Virus record (IMG/VR): IMGVR_UViG_3300018065_001156
Span: 1-34,421 of that record
Source: a virus
Length of the DNA stretch: 34,421 bases
Strand: one strand, 5' to 3'
Shown: piece after piece, positions 24,275 to 32,055 of the stretch
How positions within the stretch are numbered: position 1 is the stretch's first letter
How the letters are laid out: every line of letters begins with the position of its first letter
The notes under the pieces: model-generated
Seen by the model: the letters and a program-made list of their open reading frames with translations, nothing else
Databases searched by the model: none
What the model was told of the DNA's origin: nothing
Made by a program: the position numbers and the translations under genes

Positions 24275-25285
24275 TTACTGACTGTACGCGGCCAGTTGCG
24301 TTTCCAGGGCTGACTTGAGGTCTGCCGGCAGCGTAGCAAGAACCTGCTCCAGCGCCGTGATATCCACCTGACCCTCCGGAGCCACCTCTTTGGCAATGTC
24401 CGGGCCTAAGGTGTCTTCCCAAAAGGAGAGGGGGAGCTGCGCCAAGAGCGCCTTGTTCTGTAGCGCAGACCCGAACTTGATGTAGTCCTGCGGGTCCTCG
24501 GTCGTATTGAAGACGGTCTGAATCGGGTCCGGCAACTGCTTCCCGTAAAACTGCGTGAGACCGGCTTTCTTGTCTAGGTCACTGATGGCCTGTGCCAGCT
24601 TTATCTGGTACGCACGGTCAGCAATGTATGCGTCCGAGCTCTTGAACTCGTTGTCAATTTTGTCAAAGACATTCGCCAATGACGACCCCAGTTTAGTGGC
24701 CGCCGCGTGGCGGGCACCAATCCAGTCACGGAGAATCCGCGTACTGGTAATGGTAAACCCGGCCAGCTTCTTGGTCTCAGGCTTCAATGGAACGCTATGC
24801 TGCTCGGCGATTTTCACCAAGCGGTAACCTGCTTCTGCGCGGTCCGCGACCGTGAGCTCCGCGTACTTTTCGTGATATACACGCTCCACATCGGCTACAG
24901 CACTCGGGGAGTCTACACGAAACCGCTTTTTTTCTGGTAAAAGGTACTGACCGTCCGACGCTGTTTTCGTAATCTCCATGGACTGCTCAAAAACGGTGCG
25001 GTCAATCTGGTACAGGTCCGCTGCCTTTTCGAGCATCTGCTGAACGTCAGACGGCAACATCGCGGCGAGCTTACTGTACCCATATGAAAGCGCAGCATGC
25101 TGAGCATTATGGATAGGAAATCGGCGAATACCAGGCCACGCAAACGACTCATCGGGCAACTCCGAGAATTCGGAGTCATCGAGATTCGCAGTCTTGGCCA
25201 TGGTCTTCAATTCCGGAAAACGTTCCACTACAACGCGGAGCGTTGCGAACCCGGAGTCACTCGTTTGGTCTGTAATATTTTTCAT
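24275..25285 (-). CDS. hypothetical, mostly helical protein
   Basis: 336 residues, unrecognised. Start at 25285 behind CGAGGTG. The chain is predicted largely alpha-helical and soluble (LPSDVQQMLEKAADLYQ, SAVADVERVYHEKYAELTV, ALEQVLATLPADLKSALETQ). It ends with an Ala/Gln-rich helix. It is first in a two-gene minus-strand unit divergent from the vWA operon. A virion scaffold or internal head protein would fit the composition; this is a guess from context only. Confidence 0.75.
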   Translation of the reverse strand: MKNITDQTSDSGFATLRVVVERFPELKTMAKTANLDDSEFSELPDESFAWPGIRRFPIHNAQHAALSYGYSKLAAMLPSDVQQMLEKAADLYQIDRTVFEQSMEITKTASDGQYLLPEKKRFRVDSPSAVADVERVYHEKYAELTVADRAEAGYRLVKIAEQHSVPLKPETKKLAGFTITSTRILRDWIGARHAAATKLGSSLANVFDKIDNEFKSSDAYIADRAYQIKLAQAISDLDKKAGLTQFYGKQLPDPIQTVFNTTEDPQDYIKFGSALQNKALLAQLPLSFWEDTLGPDIAKEVAPEGQVDITALEQVLATLPADLKSALETQLAAYSQ

Positions 25286-25337
25286 AAAAACACCTCGTAC
25301 CCAACGTTTCTATAAGTATAGAGAGAGGAGGAGAAGA
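25286..25337. promoter_or_regulatory. 52-bp divergent promoter region, helical protein / vWA operon
   Basis: The gap carries GAGGTG for the minus-strand gene and GAGAGGAGGAG for the plus-strand gene. TATAAGTATA (25311-25320) is a good -10-like box 18 nt before the plus ATG; on the minus strand the same bases read TATACTTATA. No -35 match is present for either direction. Confidence 0.4.
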
Positions 25338-26864
25338 ATGAAAGAGAATTCTGTTGAAGCCACTCCTGATACATCTCCCACGGACGCGTTAGCCGCGTGT
25401 CTTCAATGGGCGTGTAATCCCCGTGGTGGAAATAACCTGTACGGACGCACACTTAACGGATGTGGGCGCCAAGCAAAACCTGGCCTGGGTACCCTTGCGG
25501 TAACCCTGGACCGTAGGGGCCGTTACCACTTTGTCTGGGACCCGGAATGGTTCGCCAAACAAGACAAAGCATTTCAGCTTATCGGCATCTTCCACGAAGC
25601 CGGACATCTGATTCTCCAGCACCTGGAGCGTCAGTTGAAGCTGAAGCTCGACATGAATGACGACCGCAAGTACGCCCGGATAAAGGACCTCATCTACATC
25701 GCAGGAGACATGGCGGTAAACGACGTGGCGATTCGTCCGCTGATTTCATCCTCAGCCGCATTCGCTGCACACGAGAAACGCCTCGTGTGGCCGGAAGAGC
25801 GTCAGTACCCCCCAGGGAAGTCATTCGAGACCTATCTGGCCCTCCTCCTGAAAGACCTTCGGGATGAGGGTTGGGACCCCGACGCCGAACCTGAGCCCCA
25901 GAAGATAGCCGTTCTTACCGACGGTGACAGTGCCGGAGGAGGGGAAGGAGAGAACGACGACAAACAACCGCAATCCGGAAGTGGTGATGGTGATGGCGGA
26001 GGAGAAAACTCCGACCTTCCCGACTGGGTACTCGACCTACGCAGCAAAGCCAACAAACACGTCGATTGGGAAAAAGACTTCGATGACATGAACGACGCTG
26101 AAGTTGAGCGCGCCATCAGCCGTGCCAATAAAGAAGCCCGTAAAATCGTAAAAACGGCTGTGGAACAGACACAGAAGAACCGTGGGACCATCCCAGGCGC
26201 GCTGGGGAATATCATCGAGGAGCTCCTGCAAGAGCACACCATTCCCTGGCAAACTGTCCTGATGGGGCTCATCAAGTCTGAAATCTCATCCAAACTGGAC
26301 GAGAGTACGTCTCAGCCCAACCCCTGCTACTTCCATCTCATGAAAGACGGAATCGCTCCGTACCCAGGATACCAGCACAACTTCGCGTTCCGTATGGTGC
26401 TTGCGGCAGATACGTCCGGGAGTGTCAGTGACAGCGAGTTCCAGGATTTCATGGCCGAGATGCAGGGACTGCTCCGGGAAGAAGATGACGTGACCGCGTG
26501 GCTACTCATGTTCGATGCGGGCATCCAGCATGAGAAGGTACTTGAGGACGGCGACACCGTGAGTCTGCGCGAATTCGCAACACACCGCTACGGCTACGGC
26601 GGAACATCCTTTATCCCCCCGCTGAAATACGTTGTAGGAGAAGACACCGATGCGGATTGGGAAGAGAGCTCCGAGCGCGCAAATCAGCGGCTCATGGAGC
26701 CTCCGGACCTCGTTGTGATGTTTACCGATGGCTACGCACCCGTGGAGAGCCCTAGTGGGCCCATCCCGGATTACCTACCCCCGTGCCCGCTGATATGGGT
26801 ATTGACCCCCTCCGGGCAAGAGCACGACCTGATGCAACCTCGGGTTCTGCGGATAAAAGATTAG
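25338..26864 (+). CDS. metallopeptidase-like / vWA-domain protein (DUF2201 type)
   Basis: 508 residues from the ATG behind GGAGGAG. The N-terminal domain has a zinc peptidase motif HEAGH (86-90) followed by IAGDMAVNDVAI (about 121-132), which can supply further ligands. A Gly/Asp/Glu-rich linker (about 194-224) follows. The C-terminal vWA domain carries the MIDAS start DTSGSVS (358-364), with a threonine/aspartate later (TDGYAP). This two-domain layout is the putative metallopeptidase plus vWA family usually paired with a MoxR ATPase, here the gene at 22300-23526. The pair may remodel or mature a phage or host complex. It heads the operon containing the reverse transcriptase. Confidence 0.88.
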   Translation: MKENSVEATPDTSPTDALAACLQWACNPRGGNNLYGRTLNGCGRQAKPGLGTLAVTLDRRGRYHFVWDPEWFAKQDKAFQLIGIFHEAGHLILQHLERQLKLKLDMNDDRKYARIKDLIYIAGDMAVNDVAIRPLISSSAAFAAHEKRLVWPEERQYPPGKSFETYLALLLKDLRDEGWDPDAEPEPQKIAVLTDGDSAGGGEGENDDKQPQSGSGDGDGGGENSDLPDWVLDLRSKANKHVDWEKDFDDMNDAEVERAISRANKEARKIVKTAVEQTQKNRGTIPGALGNIIEELLQEHTIPWQTVLMGLIKSEISSKLDESTSQPNPCYFHLMKDGIAPYPGYQHNFAFRMVLAADTSGSVSDSEFQDFMAEMQGLLREEDDVTAWLLMFDAGIQHEKVLEDGDTVSLREFATHRYGYGGTSFIPPLKYVVGEDTDADWEESSERANQRLMEPPDLVVMFTDGYAPVESPSGPIPDYLPPCPLIWVLTPSGQEHDLMQPRVLRIKD

Positions 26865-26874
26865 GAGGAACGAC

Positions 26875-27552
26875 ATGGCTAAACGACAGCACATTATCTG
26901 CGTTAAAGTCGCGCAGCGGGTATTGACCTACTATGGTAAAAACGCCATCACCAATCCGTACCACGTCTTCCCATACGACCGCGTCTACCTCGTAAAGAAC
27001 TACCTCCTTCCAAAATTCACCCGGTCTTTCCGGTACTACTTCTCCATGCCCCTGGATAAGCGGCTATTGGCCGCCTTGAACCGCATGGATGTTGCGACAA
27101 TTAGGTCCGTCAAGCGGTACCGAGACGACGTAGCCCTGGAGGGCCATACAGGTAAACCTGAGGACAACTTCAAGAAGTTGGTACCCACTCCGAAAAACTG
27201 GACCTTGGTGGCTCCGACACATGTGAAGTCCGTGAAGTATTTGAAAAACGGAACAAGCGAGACAGAAGAGGGTCTCCAACATACGGTCTCGACCGTTCAG
27301 TACTTCTTCACACAAGCAATAAACCCGCACCAGCAAAACTCCCATGTTCGCATGCCGCGAATCACGTTCCATACGCCCGAAAGAACTATTCCAGTCGCCT
27401 GTGCCATCTGCAAAAACACCCCTTCGTTCTACGCCAATGAATGTACTCCTGGCACCTACAAATGTCAGCAGAACCACACCATCCGGCTCGCGGAAGACCG
27501 TTACTTCAAACGCACCAACAATGAGTCCCGAGAAGAGTTAGGAGGTGAGTAA
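26875..27552 (+). CDS. hypothetical protein with C-terminal zinc ribbon, upstream of reverse transcriptase
   Basis: 225 residues behind TAGGAGG. Residues 1-160 are basic and aromatic-rich (RVLTYYGKNAITNPYHVF, SFRYYFSMPLDKRLL) without a recognised fold. C176-x2-C179-x10-C190-x6-C197 forms a zinc-binding site (CAICKN ... ECTPGTYKCQQNHT). Its stop codon overlaps the RT start by one base (TAATG), the tightest coupling in the operon. A basic protein with a zinc ribbon could bind the nucleic acid that the RT uses, but this is inference. Confidence 0.75.
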   Translation: MAKRQHIICVKVAQRVLTYYGKNAITNPYHVFPYDRVYLVKNYLLPKFTRSFRYYFSMPLDKRLLAALNRMDVATIRSVKRYRDDVALEGHTGKPEDNFKKLVPTPKNWTLVAPTHVKSVKYLKNGTSETEEGLQHTVSTVQYFFTQAINPHQQNSHVRMPRITFHTPERTIPVACAICKNTPSFYANECTPGTYKCQQNHTIRLAEDRYFKRTNNESREELGGE

Positions 27553-28730
27553 TGTCCATCGGTTATGAAACAACAACCATCGATATCATCGACCTCCCGG
27601 ATATCCCGGAGTCGTTACCGTACGCTATCGATGACTTCTCCCTCGCGTTCCACTTGGGATTTCGAAATAAGATTCTGTGGTACATCCTGCACGACACGAA
27701 AGCGCAGTACAAAGTCTTCCGCATCCCCAAGAGGAAGCGCGGTCAATACCGTATAATCCACGACCCCTCAGACACGATGCGCGCACTGCTGGAACGGCTC
27801 CATGTGAAATTTCTAGCACCCCTGCAAGACGAACTAGGACCTCACGTTACCGCCTACCGAAAGAACATCAGCACCATTGACGCAGTGCACCAGCACATCA
27901 GAAAATGCGACGTGTGCGACAACATAGACAAAGCCATTACGCCGGCACCCCATGATTGCCCCAAAAGGGGTGTTTACATCCACATGGACCTCCGTGACTT
28001 CTTCCCGCACACATCCCGCGCCTGGATTCGTGAGTACCTACAGAGCGTAGGATACAGCCATCAGGTGGCCGGTTACATGGCGAGTCTGATGGTTGTTGCA
28101 GATATTCCGAACCCCAAATACAAGAAAGGCGCGAAGGACCGCTACGGCTATCCCGCAAGGAAATTCCTGGCCGGCGTACCGCAAGGGGCCCCGACCTCCG
28201 GTGCAATCTGTAATCTCGTCGCAAACGCACGGCTCGACAAACACATCCTCCGGTACGTGAAACAACGGAACAAAGAGGATAAAGTCAGCGGTGAATGGGC
28301 CTGGAGGTACACGCGGTACAGCGACGACTTATCCTTCACTTGTGGTAAATCATTCTCGAAGGAAAAGCACCGTAAAATCGTAGACGATATCGCAGACATC
28401 ATCGGAAAATCCGGATACGCGGTTAACGGTTCCAAGACCAAAATAAGCCAGGACTACCATCGCCGAAAGCTACTTGGCGTGGTTTTCAACCGCGACGCAA
28501 ACTACCAAAAAGACGAGTACCTGCGTTTACGCGCTATCGTCCATAACTGCGTAGTTAACGGGTTTGAGCACGAGTACGAAAAAGCCGGGCAGATTAGCGC
28601 CGACGCCATGATTCCCTGGTTGCGGGGCAACATCAACTGGGTGAACCAGATAAACAAGACCAAGGGACGAAAACTTCTTAATGAGTTCGACCAGGCGCTG
28701 GCAAAACACGAAGCGCAGGAAGGAGGCTGA
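27552..28730 (+). CDS. reverse transcriptase, retron-like / unknown-group type
   Basis: 392 residues; ATG overlaps the previous stop and has AGGAGGTG upstream. RT motifs in order: FRIPK with QYRIIHDPS (56-73), MDLRDFFPHTS (145-155, catalytic D146), GVPQGAPTSGAICNL (208-222), YSDD (256-259, catalytic D258/D259) and GYAVNGSKTK, then LLGVVFN (308-313), where retrons have VTGLVVN. PQGAPTS and DLRDFFP are closest to retron and related bacterial RTs, not group II intron or diversity-generating RTs. The retron NAXXH motif is degenerate (IDAVHQH, 109-115). Just after it is an unusual insert with C119-x2-C122, H134 and C136, a possible zinc knuckle. No maturase, endonuclease or effector domain is fused. 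No msr-msd-like RNA fits immediately upstream, as genes abut. Template and function are unknown. Confidence 0.92.
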   Translation: MSIGYETTTIDIIDLPDIPESLPYAIDDFSLAFHLGFRNKILWYILHDTKAQYKVFRIPKRKRGQYRIIHDPSDTMRALLERLHVKFLAPLQDELGPHVTAYRKNISTIDAVHQHIRKCDVCDNIDKAITPAPHDCPKRGVYIHMDLRDFFPHTSRAWIREYLQSVGYSHQVAGYMASLMVVADIPNPKYKKGAKDRYGYPARKFLAGVPQGAPTSGAICNLVANARLDKHILRYVKQRNKEDKVSGEWAWRYTRYSDDLSFTCGKSFSKEKHRKIVDDIADIIGKSGYAVNGSKTKISQDYHRRKLLGVVFNRDANYQKDEYLRLRAIVHNCVVNGFEHEYEKAGQISADAMIPWLRGNINWVNQINKTKGRKLLNEFDQALAKHEAQEGG

Positions 28731-28731
28731 T

Positions 28732-30096
28732 ATGGTGCAGAAAATATTGGACCGAGTGTTCACCTTCGCATCATCGGAAGACGACGGCGACGGGGCTCCC
28801 CACCTGCTATTCGTGTCCCGCAACAGAGACGAAACGATACTGAGCTACGAAACGATGGACGCGATTGTTATGGACCCTTTGTTCAAGGAGCTGATGGGGG
28901 ACACGGAAGTGATGCTGGCGCGCATGGACGACCACTACGAGTATCCCGTCCTTCTGGCGACACACGACGTAGAAGAACACGCAATTCCTCTACTCGGACA
29001 TTCCAACGAAGATGAGACGGTGATTCTGTTTCAGAAAGATAACAACGGGGAGCTACGTCGCCAGAACCTCGATATCTACAAGCTCTACTACCAGTGCACG
29101 CGCCCCCATAAAACCGTTGTCGGTTGCTGTGACTGCGTGGATAAGAGCGATGACAATCCTCGTGATTGTGTCCTGAAACGCATCGTTTCCAAACAACAGG
29201 AGCAGGACTTCGTGCCGTTTACTCCGGAAAGACTCAAGACGCGATTACGCAGTAAACAGGACAAGATAGCGGGGTTTACCTACGTGAGTCCCAAACTCAC
29301 GGGAACGAAGCACTTCGCGAAGTACTACCGGGACGAGTACGACCATGACTTCGATGTGATAGAACAAAAGTCCGACATCGTTGCAGCCGGGCTTAAGGAA
29401 CGCGCACGGTTCAACCGATTCAAAAAGAGTGCGTGCCCGGAATGCTTCATGCAGGAATGGTGTCACGGAAACTATACATACGATGGTGCGTGGCGCATTC
29501 GTAGGTGCTCCGGTGCGTACCCCAAAACGGAAGAAGCCGCGTACGATGAGATACTTGAGACGGCGACTATTCCCTATACAAAGAATCAGATAGCCTACCT
29601 GTTAAACCGTAGTGGCCCACTTGAAAAGCGCTACAATCGCTGCAAATACGCTGCGACATTTGGGATGCTTACGGACGGAACCCGGGAGCTCCAATTCGGA
29701 TTACGGAGAAAAACAAAGCCATGGAAGTTCACACCCTTCGACTCCTTCCAATACGCGAAAACGTTTATGGACGAGTACGGAGACCCACACTACCACCAGG
29801 TAAAGCCCGGAAATATCACGAAAAGAGCGCAGGCGCTGTTGGTAGAAACCGCCGCAATCCAGGAGTCGCCCCGGTATAATTCCTGGGCATTCGGGGGAGC
29901 AACATACCTACCCTTCTACATCTTCCCACACACCTACCGTGAACTATACTTTGACTTGAATTACGTTAACGGTTCCGGACGACACGTATACCGGCACACC
30001 GAAGTGCAAGCGCTCTCTCGAATATATCACGAAAAAGGCCGCTTTAAGTGTTTAGCGAAAACGCCACATAATGAGCGGCGCTATCACTACTGGTAG
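28732..30096 (+). CDS. hypothetical Cys-cluster protein downstream of the reverse transcriptase
   Basis: 454 residues; ATG one base after the RT stop, with GAAGGAGG in the RT 3' end. Two Cys clusters are visible: C122/C132/C133/C135/C146 in the middle and C235-x2-C238-x5-C244-x14-C259 (CPECFMQEWCHG ... RRCSG). The latter spacing resembles the C-terminal cluster of the SNF2 helicase here and may hold zinc or an iron-sulfur centre. The C-terminal third is aromatic and basic (TYLPFYIFPHTYRELYFDLNY). No known nuclease or toxin motif seen. Last gene of the operon; it ends two bases before a convergent gene. As the constant neighbour of the RT it is a candidate partner or effector. Confidence 0.77.
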   Translation: MVQKILDRVFTFASSEDDGDGAPHLLFVSRNRDETILSYETMDAIVMDPLFKELMGDTEVMLARMDDHYEYPVLLATHDVEEHAIPLLGHSNEDETVILFQKDNNGELRRQNLDIYKLYYQCTRPHKTVVGCCDCVDKSDDNPRDCVLKRIVSKQQEQDFVPFTPERLKTRLRSKQDKIAGFTYVSPKLTGTKHFAKYYRDEYDHDFDVIEQKSDIVAAGLKERARFNRFKKSACPECFMQEWCHGNYTYDGAWRIRRCSGAYPKTEEAAYDEILETATIPYTKNQIAYLLNRSGPLEKRYNRCKYAATFGMLTDGTRELQFGLRRKTKPWKFTPFDSFQYAKTFMDEYGDPHYHQVKPGNITKRAQALLVETAAIQESPRYNSWAFGGATYLPFYIFPHTYRELYFDLNYVNGSGRHVYRHTEVQALSRIYHEKGRFKCLAKTPHNERRYHYW

Positions 30097-30098
30097 CC

Positions 30099-30971
30099 TT
30101 ACACGGTTGTGGGGTCAAACTCCGGACACGCATCTCGAACCGCCGCAAGAGCAGCGTCCTCCGCTGCCTGCGCTGCCGCCAGGGCTGACTCCGCTTCAGC
30201 CTTGGCGGTAGTCGCATCCTCCACAGCTTTTCTTTGGGTTGCGACTTGATTCGAAGTAGTTGTATGCGACGCCTGCGCCGCCGTGCAGAACGCGGTAATC
30301 AGCGGTTCCAATGTCCCGGTCCTGTAATTGGTGGCAGCAGAACCTTCGGTGTCTATCTGGCTCACGTAATTTGCGAACGTCGTTGTGAGGTTCCCACAGA
30401 AAATGAGTTCATTATCGTACACGGACAACAGGGTTAGCACGTGGTCGAGTTCCGTCTTCGCATCTTCCAGCGCTTCTTCTGCGTCCTCTACAGCGCTCTC
30501 TGCCTCAATGCGCGCGTCACGAGCTGCCACATACGCCTCTTTAAGGGAATCCTCCAAATCCGGGTCAACCGTGGGAAAGACCTGTACTTCACCGGTACGG
30601 TCTTCGAAATTATCCCGGTACGCAACCCAATTACGAATAAGCTGATTTATGCGTGTGCGCAGCGCTTTTTTTGCCTGAACTGCTACCGTCAGTTCGGGGT
30701 ACACCAGGGAAGAGAAACTGGTCAGGTATTCAGTCTCCTCAGCCGCGATTGCATCATCTCGATTGAGCTTCAAGTCCTGGATATCCTGGGGACTCCCAAC
30801 CCGGGAGAAAGTATCTGTTGCAGGGTCTGCCTCTTTCCCGATGGAGTAAACGAATATCTGAGTGTGCGGGAGCTCTCCGGCCTGTGTGACGGACGTCTCC
30901 ATATGGTACGCCTCTTCCTCCGACCCCAACGAAACACCGTAGCAGTCCTGTTCGATGTGTGTGTATTCCAT
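30099..30971 (-). CDS. probable virion protein with coiled coil
   Basis: 290 residues, last of three linked minus-strand genes; AGGGGA precedes the ATG, which adjoins the TAA of the previous gene. Residues about 145-185 (DARIEAESAVEDAEEALEDAKTELD, shown as heptads of Ala/Glu/Leu) and about 245-280 (ATTAKAEAESALAAAQAAED) are Ala/Glu-rich coiled coils. The acidic, low-Cys composition contrasts with the Cys-rich replication proteins and fits a tail or fibre-associated structural protein. Family not recognised. Confidence 0.75.
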   Translation of the reverse strand: MEYTHIEQDCYGVSLGSEEEAYHMETSVTQAGELPHTQIFVYSIGKEADPATDTFSRVGSPQDIQDLKLNRDDAIAAEETEYLTSFSSLVYPELTVAVQAKKALRTRINQLIRNWVAYRDNFEDRTGEVQVFPTVDPDLEDSLKEAYVAARDARIEAESAVEDAEEALEDAKTELDHVLTLLSVYDNELIFCGNLTTTFANYVSQIDTEGSAATNYRTGTLEPLITAFCTAAQASHTTTSNQVATQRKAVEDATTAKAEAESALAAAQAAEDAALAAVRDACPEFDPTTV

Positions 30972-31343
30972 TTAGTCCCCTACGAAGACGTAGTCCAAAC
31001 TTCCTTCAAACTCCGTCTTGAATGTGTTATACTGTCGCGCCAAGGAATCGATACGGGAGAGCGTGTAGTCTGCCGCGTCCACCGCAGTCTGTTCCGAGGA
31101 GTATCCCACAATCGCCTGGTCCTTGCGGTAGTAGTCAACCGCATCTCCAACCGCTGTGTCGTAATCCGCCGGGTATGTCTCCATATCGTATACGGTTGCA
31201 ACGTGAGAGAAGTCCTGCGTATCTGTCTTGAATACAAAAATCTCTCGGGCAATTCCCGAAGCGTACGTAACTTTCGTGTCGACCTTGAATACCGGTCCTT
31301 CATCTACTGTGCGACTTTGGTGTACTTCTATTCGAACGCTCAT
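30972..31343 (-). CDS. small hypothetical protein in putative structural cluster
   Basis: 123 residues, unrecognised. ATGA overlap with the preceding gene and CAGGAG before the ATG. The N-terminal half looks beta-rich (VRIEVHQSRTVDEGPVFKVDTKVTY, given as alternating hydrophobics), the second half helical with acidic residues. It resembles small tail or head-completion proteins in size and composition, but no motif supports a specific role. Confidence 0.72.
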   Translation of the reverse strand: MSVRIEVHQSRTVDEGPVFKVDTKVTYASGIAREIFVFKTDTQDFSHVATVYDMETYPADYDTAVGDAVDYYRKDQAIVGYSSEQTAVDAADYTLSRIDSLARQYNTFKTEFEGSLDYVFVGD

Positions 31344-31939
31344 TCGTAACGCTCCTGGTCCACTCCGCTGAAATTATCTGCGTTCATGGCGTCCACTAAG
31401 GACTGTGCCTCTGTTCGCAGCGACTCGTATTTGTTATTCGCATCTTCGAAGTTGGTCCAACCGTCCGCATGGTCTGTAGTAATGAAATCAGTCCCGGTAA
31501 GTCCCGTGTAATCTCTGTTTGCTACACCATCATCGGCAGTGTGAATCGTAACGGACGCCCGCTCTACGGAGAACGCGAGGAGCCGGGCGAATGCAGGAAA
31601 TCCGGGTGCGTCAACCACAACATCGTATGGGTCGGTATCGTCAATGACTACAGCCTGAACCTCCGACACTTGGCTAAAAAAGCGAGTCCAAATAACTGGC
31701 AAATTATTGGCGGCAATCTTAATGATATCGCCATTGACTAAGCCGCTTATGGCGGTTAACGAATCCGCGCTGAAACGATTAACTAATTCCGGTAAATCCT
31801 CCAGCGGAGTCACCACGATATCGTCCCGGGTCCCCACACGGTGTAGGAATTCATCGGCTAGCTTGTCTCCTTTGTGTACCACTAGCGCTTTGTAAATAGA
31901 CGCGGGCCGCGTAACCACGGTGTTGACCGTCGTGCGCAT
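31340..31939 (-). CDS. hypothetical protein, first gene of putative structural cluster
   Basis: 199 residues, unrecognised; ATG at 31939 with TAGGA eight bases upstream. Acidic with many Val/Ala/Thr beta-type segments (DPYDVVVDAPGFPAFARLLAF, VERASVTIHTADDG). No Cys at all, unlike most plus-strand proteins in the window. It is followed by two coupled genes of similar composition, so the three probably belong to one virion substructure. Confidence 0.73.
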   Translation of the reverse strand: MRTTVNTVVTRPASIYKALVVHKGDKLADEFLHRVGTRDDIVVTPLEDLPELVNRFSADSLTAISGLVNGDIIKIAANNLPVIWTRFFSQVSEVQAVVIDDTDPYDVVVDAPGFPAFARLLAFSVERASVTIHTADDGVANRDYTGLTGTDFITTDHADGWTNFEDANNKYESLRTEAQSLVDAMNADNFSGVDQERYE

Positions 31940-32055
31940 AAGATAGTCCTACGCGGGCCCAACACCTTGTCGGGTTTTTTCGTATGTAATCTCTAGGCGA
32001 GCTCGGCTCATAGTCCATTGACCTTTCGTTTTGTTTCTGTCAAAAATAGTAAGCT
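31940..32055. promoter_or_regulatory. divergent regulatory gap, structural cluster / resolvase
   Basis: Plus strand: TTGACC (32018-32023), 18-nt spacer, AAAAAT (32042-32047), so transcription could begin almost at ATG 32056, which lacks a clear ribosome binding site. Minus strand: a perfect TTGACA (32043-32038) is present but without a good -10 at 16-18 nt. The -35-like boxes face each other within 26 bp. Confidence 0.4.
31958..31980 (+). terminator. weak plus-strand terminator-like hairpin
   Basis: CCC (31958-31960) pairs with GGG (31972-31974), with an inner ACA/TGT and one mismatch, followed by six T (31975-31980). The stem is short. If active, it would stop antisense transcription running through the minus-strand cluster from the RT operon before it reaches the resolvase promoter. 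Confidence 0.3.

Noticed and set aside
27552-28730. Diversity-generating retroelement
   Set aside because: The RT has PQGAPTS rather than the DGR-type SQ motif, and I saw no template/variable repeat pair or Avd-like gene nearby.
27552-28730. Classical retron with adjacent msr-msd
   Set aside because: The upstream gene overlaps the RT start by one base and leaves no room for an RNA; NAXXH and VTG motifs are not intact.
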